Below the pieces are notes generated by a model, which was given only the letters and a program-made list of their open reading frames with translations, did not search any database and had not been told where the DNA came from. This document shows, in pieces, positions 1 through 7,375 of a stretch of DNA of 9,330 nt. The DNA is from CAYOSU01 sp964541255 (GTDB lineage Bacteria > Bacillota > Clostridia > Christensenellales > CAMQZB01), in contig CAZIPL010000056.1 in the NCBI GenBank assembly GCA_964541255.1, positions 1 to 9,330 on the forward strand. The letters run 5' to 3'. Position 1 is the first letter of the stretch, and every line of letters begins with the position of its first letter. The translations under genes and the position numbers were made by a program.

Positions 1-2389
<2,389 letters not shown>

Positions 2390-2400
2390 TTACAACAACA

Positions 2401-2439
2401 AACACGCTTTGACGGCTTACGCTTTCAAAGCGTGTTTTT
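2401..2439 (+). terminator. Intrinsic terminator of rpoC
   Basis: A perfect 12-bp inverted repeat lies 12 nt after the rpoC stop codon: left arm AACACGCTTTGA at 2401-2412 and right arm 2425-2436, with a 12-nt loop. The right arm runs directly into a T tract (2435-2439). On the opposite strand no T tract follows the stem, so it should act only on rightward transcripts. It closes the rpoBC transcript and separates rpoC from everything to the right. Confidence 0.9.
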
Positions 2440-2516
2440 ATGTTATGAAAATTAAGTGAAGAAAGAAAATAGCTAAAGGTCAGACTTTTCGAAATGTTAT
2501 AAGAAGATTATTTTGC

Positions 2517-2558
2517 AAACAAAAACGCACTCAAATGCTTTTGAGTGCGTTTTTGTTT
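2517..2558. terminator. Bidirectional hairpin terminator between converging genes
   Basis: The arms at 2517-2535 and 2540-2558 pair over 19 bp without mismatch around a TGCT loop. The GC-rich core (CGCACTC with GAGTGCG) is flanked by A tracts on the left and T tracts on the right, so either strand gives a stem ending in a U run. It lies 29 nt beyond the stop codon of the leftward transposase-like gene and about 125 nt after rpoC. It fits a shared terminator for leftward transcripts from 3333 and for any rightward read-through from rpoC. Because the neighbour is a REP-associated transposase relative, a REP-like palindrome is an alternative reading. Confidence 0.82.
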
Positions 2559-2587
2559 TTATGGAAACTAATTTTATGGAAACTAAT
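2558..2587. repeat. Perfect 15-bp tandem duplication
   Basis: The unit TTTATGGAAACTAAT occurs twice in direct succession (2558-2572 and 2573-2587) with no mismatch. The second copy touches the last base of the TAA stop codon of the leftward gene, and the first begins at the end of the terminator hairpin. An exact 15-nt duplication points to recent replication slippage or a small insertion event. It is too short to be an insertion-sequence end, and I see no third copy in the window. Confidence 0.9.
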
Positions 2588-3333
2588 TATATCAACGATC
2601 TCGAAACGTGGCAAATCTTTTCGATTTGGCGGAGAGAAAGCTCGGTTTTCTTTTTCAAGGTTTTTGCGATTTTGAGCTTTTCGTCGGGTTTTAGTTTTTT
2701 AATTTCGGATTCTTTGATTCCGCAGGTTTTGAAAAGGATTTGCTCGAGTTCTTCTTTCGTATAGCGAACGCGTTTTTCTTTGCGATAATCGTTAAGCTCC
2801 GTCATCGCGTGGAAGATTTTGAACTTCGAAAGCGCCGTTTTCTCGTCGCCGAAGATAGGAAGAATTACGTTTGACGCGACATAAGGCGAGCCTTGGAAAT
2901 AATCGTTATAGCTCGAATACGGATAGGAAAATACGTTCGGGTATTCTTTGAAATATACGGGCAATTGGTGAATATAACGAATCAGGTTTTTCAAGTCCTT
3001 GTCGGAAGTGATCGGCTTAGAAACAAAGCGGTCGTGAATAAGCGCCCCGTTCATACGATACTTAGTGTTATAATAAGTAGTATAGCTTGAAAGAATGAAT
3101 TTCATTATGTCGGAAATGGCTTTCGGAGCGTGTTCTTTGATTATCAAGTGTAGCTCGTTGTCCGTAACGACATATGCGAATATTTCGAAATCGAAAAGCT
3201 CTTTCGCGGCATGAATAATGGCGATAAGCTCGTCCTTATCTTTCTTTTCTCTCGTTAGGGTTTTTGTTCTTTCTCCGATTGCGTATATGTGATATATACC
3301 CGTCGGCGATACTTCTCTTGCAACTCTCGGCAT
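2587..3333 (-). CDS. Y1/REP-associated tyrosine transposase family protein with degenerate HUH motif
   Basis: This 248-residue protein has the layout of clostridial IS200-like/REP-associated tyrosine transposases. It opens with MPRVAREVSPTGIYHI, equal to the family's MPRxAR...TGIYHV start. The metal-binding strand at residues 58-66 reads DNELHLIIK, where the family has NHVHLLIK. Then come DRFVSKPI (101-108) and RYIHQLPV (119-126), whose Tyr120 aligns with the expected nucleophile. The C-terminal end (about 218-248) resembles the family's helix-turn-helix, with LSLRQIEKI and VSRSLI. Family members nick single-stranded DNA at hairpins. Here the first HUH histidine is Glu60, and the usual RGxNRQ segment and the Asn of NPV are also changed, so catalysis is doubtful. 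The start is supported by AAAGGAAG 5 nt upstream of the ATG on the - strand. The frame is intact, with no terminal repeats or target-site duplication seen. A lone domesticated gene or a decaying copy are both possible. Confidence 0.85.
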   Translation of the reverse strand: MPRVAREVSPTGIYHIYAIGERTKTLTREKKDKDELIAIIHAAKELFDFEIFAYVVTDNELHLIIKEHAPKAISDIMKFILSSYTTYYNTKYRMNGALIHDRFVSKPITSDKDLKNLIRYIHQLPVYFKEYPNVFSYPYSSYNDYFQGSPYVASNVILPIFGDEKTALSKFKIFHAMTELNDYRKEKRVRYTKEELEQILFKTCGIKESEIKKLKPDEKLKIAKTLKKKTELSLRQIEKICHVSRSLI

Positions 3334-3476
3334 GGTGTCTTCCTTTGAACGCCTAAGAACCGCTTTTAGATAGAACTTTTTGCGATTGAAAGGCTACTTA
3401 GAATTACTCTTAAAGCTATTTTAGCAAAAAACGCGAGCTAAGTAAACAGAAAAAACGGGCTTTTATTCCTTTTTAC

Positions 3477-3505
3477 TTGTCGAAAAAGCCGATTTAGTAT
3501 ATACT
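3477..3505 (+). promoter_or_regulatory. Sigma-70/SigA promoter of rqcP-ispDF, abutting the start codon
   Basis: The -35 box is TTGTCG (3477-3482), followed by a 17-bp spacer and the -10 box TATACT (3500-3505). Transcription would begin about 6-7 nt after the -10 box, which falls on or next to the A of the rqcP ATG at 3512. The region between the boxes and the gene contains no Shine-Dalgarno sequence, so the transcript is predicted to be leaderless or nearly so. The assignment comes from consensus matching only. Confidence 0.65.
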
Positions 3506-3511
3506 CAAAGC

Positions 3512-3760
3512 ATGAGATTGGATAAATTTTTGAAAGTATCGAGAATAGTAAAAAGACGCACGGTCGCGAACGAAGCTGCAGACGGCGGAAGAATCGACGT
3601 GAACGGTCAGACGGCTAAGCCCTCGAGGCAACTTAAAGTCGGAGATATCGTTACGGTTAGCTTCGGCAATAAGAAGTTGACATTTAGGGTTCTTTCTATG
3701 CCGGAGTACGTAAAAAAAGAAGATGCCGAAAGTATGTATGAGGTCATCGAAAATGAATAA
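3512..3760 (+). CDS. rqcP: S4-domain RNA-binding protein RqcP (YabO family)
   Basis: This 82-residue protein closely follows Bacillus subtilis YabO/RqcP in length and sequence order: MRLDKFLKVSRIVKRRT at the N-terminus, then an EAADGGRIDVNG block, KVGDIVTVSFG, and a C-terminal ESMYEVIENE. The S4 fold covers about residues 1-60, and its Lys/Arg-rich first helix is the RNA-binding face. RqcP binds stalled 50S subunits carrying peptidyl-tRNA and works with RqcH in C-terminal alanine tailing of the blocked chain. The start is fixed by the conserved MRLDKFL opening. The 20 nt before it have no ribosome-binding site, and the promoter lies immediately upstream. The last 8 nt overlap the next gene. 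HSP15-type S4 proteins are the other small relatives, but the sequence fits the RqcP branch better. Confidence 0.88.
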   Translation: MRLDKFLKVSRIVKRRTVANEAADGGRIDVNGQTAKPSRQLKVGDIVTVSFGNKKLTFRVLSMPEYVKKEDAESMYEVIENE

Positions 3761-4859
3761 ATGCATAGTTCTTTGCGGCGGAAGCTCGTCAAGATTCGGC
3801 GAAAATAAACTTCTTTTTAGAATCGAAGACCGATTTATTGTTGAAAAAACCGTTGGGACGGTCGTGGGAACAAAATTGTTCGACGAAGTGATTGTCGTTT
3901 TGAGAAAAGGCGACGAAGAGCTTAAGTGTGTTTTGAGCCCCTTTGACGTTCGTTTTGTCGTCGGCGGAGAGAATAGATTTATGTCTGTTTATAACGCTCT
4001 TTCCGTATGCGGCGATTGCGACGTCGTAGCCATTCACGACGGTGCGAGATGCTTCGTGTCGCAAAAACTGATTTCAGATTGCGTGAAATGTGCGGAAAAG
4101 TTCGGGAGCGGAGTTGCCGCGATAAGAGCAGTCGATACAATGAGAGAAATCGACGGTGATTATTTGGGCAAAACGCTTGATAGAAATATTCTTGCAAGCG
4201 TTCAGACGCCACAGGCTTTTTGTTATAAAGATATTAAGCTTGCATACGAAAAAGCATTTGAAAAATACGGGGAAGATTCTCCTTATACAGACGATTCCGC
4301 CGTTTACGACGAGTTTATCGGAAAGTGCAAAATGGTGGAGGGTGATAGAGAAAACATCAAAATTACCTATAAATCCGACGTTGAAAAGCTTCCTCTTTAC
4401 GGAACGGGCTATGATATTCATAAAACTTGCGACGGCGACGGAATAGTTTTGTGCGGAGTGAAAATTCCGTGCGATAAAGCTCTTGTCGCACATTCCGACG
4501 GAGACGTCCCTATTCACGCGTTGATGGACGGAATTCTTTCTGCGTTGGGGAAAAAAGATATCGGGCATTACTTTCCCGACACCGACGAAAAGTATAAAGG
4601 CATATCGAGTTTGACTTTGCTTAAAAGAGTGCTCGATATAGCAAAAGAAGACGGACGGGAAATAAAAAGCGTGTCGATTGCGATTATTTGCGAAGGTCCG
4701 AAGCTTTCGCCGTTTATAGACGAAATGAAAAAAACGCTTTCCGAGGTTATAGGAATATCGACAGATAAAGTCGGCATAAGCGTTACTACGAACGAAAAGG
4801 TTGGGGAAATCGGACGTGGCGAAGCCATCGCGGCGATATGCTCGGTCGTTATAAAATAG
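3753..4859 (+). CDS. ispDF: Bifunctional IspD/IspF enzyme of the MEP isoprenoid pathway
   Basis: This 368-residue fusion joins two enzymes. Residues 1 to about 212 are IspD (MEP cytidylyltransferase): the CTP-binding loop GGSSSRFGENK (9-19), IHDGAR (94-99), DRNILASVQTPQAF with Arg144, TDD (179-181) and NIKIT with Lys203. Residues about 214-368 are IspF (MEcPP synthase), a trimeric zinc enzyme. Its metal ligands D221 and H223 lie in GTGYDIH and H255 in HSDGDVPIH (247-255); TTNEK (345-349) and GRGEAIAA follow near the end. The two domains catalyse steps 3 and 5 of the MEP pathway; the IspE kinase for step 4 is not in the window. An in-frame ATG ten codons upstream (3723) is rejected because the conserved protein starts at 3753, after TGAGGT 8 nt upstream. 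The gene overlaps rqcP by 8 nt, suggesting translational coupling. The IspD half is slightly short, but all key residues are present. No clear terminator follows. Confidence 0.95.
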   Translation: MNKCIVLCGGSSSRFGENKLLFRIEDRFIVEKTVGTVVGTKLFDEVIVVLRKGDEELKCVLSPFDVRFVVGGENRFMSVYNALSVCGDCDVVAIHDGARCFVSQKLISDCVKCAEKFGSGVAAIRAVDTMREIDGDYLGKTLDRNILASVQTPQAFCYKDIKLAYEKAFEKYGEDSPYTDDSAVYDEFIGKCKMVEGDRENIKITYKSDVEKLPLYGTGYDIHKTCDGDGIVLCGVKIPCDKALVAHSDGDVPIHALMDGILSALGKKDIGHYFPDTDEKYKGISSLTLLKRVLDIAKEDGREIKSVSIAIICEGPKLSPFIDEMKKTLSEVIGISTDKVGISVTTNEKVGEIGRGEAIAAICSVVIK

Positions 4860-4928
4860 CGGTTTTTGCTATAAAATACGCGAAGATATTCACCTTTCAA
4901 CTTTGTTAAAACGGGCAAATATTACGAC

Positions 4929-4950
4929 AAGCCTTGACGGACAAAGGCTT
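4929..4950. repeat. Inverted repeat over the pepF -35 box (candidate operator)
   Basis: AAGCCTT (4929-4935) and its exact complement AAGGCTT (4944-4950) are separated by 8 nt. The left arm overlaps the first bases of the -35 element and the right arm ends just before the TG of the extended -10. A protein bound here would block polymerase. No T tract follows on either strand, so this is not a terminator. The regulator is unknown, and chance remains possible for a 7-bp repeat. Confidence 0.45.
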
Positions 4951-4962
4951 ATGTGATAAAAT
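4934..4962 (+). promoter_or_regulatory. Strong sigma-70/SigA promoter for the pepF-dnaB unit
   Basis: TTGACG (4934-4939), a 17-bp spacer and TAAAAT (4957-4962) match five of six bases in each consensus box. TG at 4954-4955, one base before the -10 box, makes it an extended -10 promoter. Transcription should start near 4969, giving a leader of about 30 nt that contains ACGGAG (4985-4990), 8 nt before the pepF ATG. It is the only good promoter I see ahead of the four-gene unit. Confidence 0.8.
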
Positions 4963-4998
4963 ATTAGATAAACAAAAATCAAACACGGAGATTTTTAT

Positions 4999-6798
4999 AT
5001 GGCAGACAAAATTTTGACAAGACAAGACATCGAAGAAAAGAACAAATGGGATTTATCCGCCCTTTGCGACGGTGACGCAGGATATGACAAACTCGTCGAA
5101 GAAGTAAACTCGCTTATTCCGCACCTTACGACTTATCGCGGAAAACTCGGCAACAGAGAAGACCTTTTGAGCTTTTTCAAGGAAATGGATGCTATCGACG
5201 AGAGACTCGAAAAATTGAGTTGCTATGCCATGCAGCGTCTTGACGAAAACTCCAAAGACGGAGTTGCGGTCGCTAACCGCGGCAAAGCAAACGGCGTGTT
5301 CGTAAATTACAGCACCGCTACTTCTTTCGTAGCTCCCGAGATTGCGTCGTTAGACGAAGAATATATCAAGGCTTTAATCGAAGATAAGGACTTCGAGGAT
5401 TATAACCTTTCTCTCAAAGATTCTTTGAGAGTTAAGCAGCATACCCTTTCCGAAAAGGAAGAAAACCTCCTCGCGCTCGGCGGAGACGTTTTCGGTCAGT
5501 TCAGAGATATTTTCGGAATGATAGACAATGCCGATTTGAAGTTCGGCGAAATCGAGAACGAAGAGGGCGAAAAGGTAGAGCTTACCCACTCTCGTTACGG
5601 GCTTTATTTGGGAAGTAAGAACAGAGAAATCAGAAAGAACGCTTACGAGCAGTATTATTCGGTATATAAGAGCTTTATAAATACTATTGCTTCGACATAT
5701 ATCGGAAACGTCAAGAAAGATATTTTCCTTGCAAGAGCAAGAGGTTTCGAGTCTTGCCTTGATTACGCGACTTTTTATGAGAACGCAGACAAGAGAGCTT
5801 ATACAAATCTTATCAAGAACGTAGAAAAGACTCTTCCTGCAGTTCACGATTATATTTCGCTCAGAAAGAAAGTTATGGGGCTTGACGATATAAGATTCTA
5901 TGACTTATACGTTCCTCTTATCGAAAACGACAGCTTAAAGCTCGAGTTCGACGACGCGTTCGAGCTTGTCAAGAAAGCGCTTGCTCCGTTGGGACAGGAG
6001 TATGTTGATATGTTGCAACACGCTAAGGACAACCGTTGGATCGACGTATACGCAACCGACGGAAAGCGTTCGGGGGCATATTCCGTTGCCGCATACGGCG
6101 TTCATCCTTACGTGCTTCTCAACTACGAAAAGACCGTTCACGACGTATTTACCACCGCTCACGAGCTTGGTCACGCGATGCATTCTTATTATTCCAACGG
6201 CGCTCAGCCTATGGGCAAGGCGGGATATACGATTTTCGTTGCGGAAGTAGCAAGCACGGTCAACGAAGTTTTGCTTTTGAGATATCTTATCGACCATACC
6301 GAAGACAAGGAGATGAAGAAATTCTGCCTCAACTACTTCCTCGATATGTTCAGAACAACCCTTTTCCGTCAGGCGATGTTCGCAGAGTTCGAATATGTCG
6401 CACACGACTTGGCTGAGAAAGGAACGCCTTTAACTTACCAGCTTTTGTCGGACGAATACGAAAAGCTTAACAAAAAATATTACGGCGAAGAGATCGTTCA
6501 CGACGACTGCATAAAATACGAGTGGGCGAGAATCCCGCATTTTTATAGAAGCTTCTATGTATATAAATACGCAACGGGCATTACTTCTGCCGTTACGATT
6601 GCATATAATATTCTCGAAAAGGGCGAAGAGGCCGTAGCTAAATATAAAGAGTTCTTGCGCGGCGGCTGCACGCTTCCTCCTGTAGATCTTTTGAAGATTG
6701 CGGGCGTTGATTTGACGACGGACGTTCCGTTCGAAAACGCGAAGAGAATTTTCGAAAGCACTTTGAGCGAGCTTAAAGAGCTTATAGATAATGAGTAA
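4999..6798 (+). CDS. pepF: Oligoendopeptidase F (M3 family zinc metallopeptidase)
   Basis: This 599-residue protein is full length for the M3B family, cytosolic enzymes that trim peptides of roughly 7-17 residues inside a closed channel. The zinc motif HELGH is at residues 388-392, and the third ligand is Glu416 in FVAEVAS, the usual distance downstream. The family's C-terminal landmarks are intact: RIPHFYRSFYVYKYATGI, then a glycine-rich GGCTLPPVDLLKIAG stretch that shapes the substrate site. The N-terminal helical domain begins with the typical KWDLSAL. There is no signal peptide or membrane segment. The ATG is supported by ACGGAG 8 nt upstream. The stop codon overlaps the next start by 8 nt. 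The family assignment is certain; the exact peptide preference cannot be read from sequence. Confidence 0.96.
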   Translation: MADKILTRQDIEEKNKWDLSALCDGDAGYDKLVEEVNSLIPHLTTYRGKLGNREDLLSFFKEMDAIDERLEKLSCYAMQRLDENSKDGVAVANRGKANGVFVNYSTATSFVAPEIASLDEEYIKALIEDKDFEDYNLSLKDSLRVKQHTLSEKEENLLALGGDVFGQFRDIFGMIDNADLKFGEIENEEGEKVELTHSRYGLYLGSKNREIRKNAYEQYYSVYKSFINTIASTYIGNVKKDIFLARARGFESCLDYATFYENADKRAYTNLIKNVEKTLPAVHDYISLRKKVMGLDDIRFYDLYVPLIENDSLKLEFDDAFELVKKALAPLGQEYVDMLQHAKDNRWIDVYATDGKRSGAYSVAAYGVHPYVLLNYEKTVHDVFTTAHELGHAMHSYYSNGAQPMGKAGYTIFVAEVASTVNEVLLLRYLIDHTEDKEMKKFCLNYFLDMFRTTLFRQAMFAEFEYVAHDLAEKGTPLTYQLLSDEYEKLNKKYYGEEIVHDDCIKYEWARIPHFYRSFYVYKYATGITSAVTIAYNILEKGEEAVAKYKEFLRGGCTLPPVDLLKIAGVDLTTDVPFENAKRIFESTLSELKELIDNE

Positions 6799-7375
6799 GA
6801 AAAATAAGAAACAACAAACCGCACCGCCGCAGCCCAAGTACGATAAATACGAGGGGTGCGTCGCGGCGATAACTATGACAGAGGAAGCGAAGCTTTATGC
6901 TCGCTTCAACGTCTTTCATTCGCTACGAATAAACTGGCTGAAAAATCTGCTTACTTCGGTGCTTGTGCTTATCATTGCGATATTCGCGCTATATAGGGAC
7001 GAAACCGTTACGGCGATAGTGTTCTTTGTTTTGACTCCGCTTTTCCCGTTTATTTTGACTTTGATTCAATATATATCGGTAAAATCAAGGCTCTCTTCGG
7101 ACAGAGCTTACGGAACGACGGTCAGAGAATATGTTTTTTATGACGACTATATCTCGATTTCTTCTAAGGAAGGAAAGAGAGAAACCGCAAGAGGCTTGGA
7201 ACGATACGACTTACTTTGGAGAGTATTCGAACGAAAGGATTCGTTTTATGTTTACGTAGACGAAAAGAGCGCGTTCGTGGTTGCTAAAGACGGGATTGTT
7301 TCGGGAAGCGAAGAAAAACTTAAAGCGTTATTCGAGCAAAAGCTCGGCGACAGATTTAAGGCAAGGAGAAAATAA
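6791..7375 (+). CDS. Small membrane protein, YcxB-like
   Basis: This is a 194-residue protein of unassigned function. A hydrophilic, Lys/Gln/Pro-rich N-terminus (1-20) and a short soluble segment precede two hydrophobic helices at about 50-68 and 73-95, joined by a tight RDE turn. The remaining 100 residues are soluble. The C-terminal part, with RYDLLWRVFERKDSFYVYVD and then AFVVAKDGI, has the pattern of the YcxB-like domain, which is found in uncharacterised bacterial membrane proteins. The hairpin topology suggests that both ends face the cytoplasm, in line with the Lys/Arg-rich flanks. It begins inside the end of pepF (8-nt overlap) and its stop shares one base with the dnaB start, so expression should be coupled to both. 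I do not propose a function. Confidence 0.72.
   Translation: MSKKNKKQQTAPPQPKYDKYEGCVAAITMTEEAKLYARFNVFHSLRINWLKNLLTSVLVLIIAIFALYRDETVTAIVFFVLTPLFPFILTLIQYISVKSRLSSDRAYGTTVREYVFYDDYISISSKEGKRETARGLERYDLLWRVFERKDSFYVYVDEKSAFVVAKDGIVSGSEEKLKALFEQKLGDRFKARRK

Noticed and set aside
2513..2764. A + strand open frame of 83 codons starting in the hairpin
   Set aside because: It is antisense to the transposase-like gene, begins inside a terminator stem, and its repeated METN segments come from the 15-bp tandem duplication.
3334..3476. Possible insertion-sequence end or REP array upstream of the transposase-like gene
   Set aside because: Only short imperfect pairings (for example GCTA-TTT-TAGC) are present, with no terminal repeat, target-site duplication or repeated unit.
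3450..3490. GGCTTTT/AAAAGCC pairing with an A tract, readable as a leftward terminator upstream of rqcP
   Set aside because: The stem is only 7 bp with a loop of nearly 20 nt, and no leftward gene reads into it; it overlaps the rqcP promoter.
3723..3752. An upstream in-frame ATG for ispDF adding ten residues
   Set aside because: The conserved IspD opening (hydrophobic strand then GG-x-x-x-R) starts at 3753, which has a suitable Shine-Dalgarno; the longer version would overlap rqcP by 38 nt.
4850..4878. Direct repeat TATAAAATA (4850-4858 and 4870-4878), each resembling a -10 box
   Set aside because: Neither copy has a matching -35 box at a normal distance, and an AT-rich 9-mer repeat is plausible by chance at the end of ispDF.
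6036..6416. A + strand open frame within pepF coding for an Arg-rich peptide
   Set aside because: It is a shifted-frame shadow inside the zinc-site coding region of pepF, with no ribosome-binding site and no recognisable domain.
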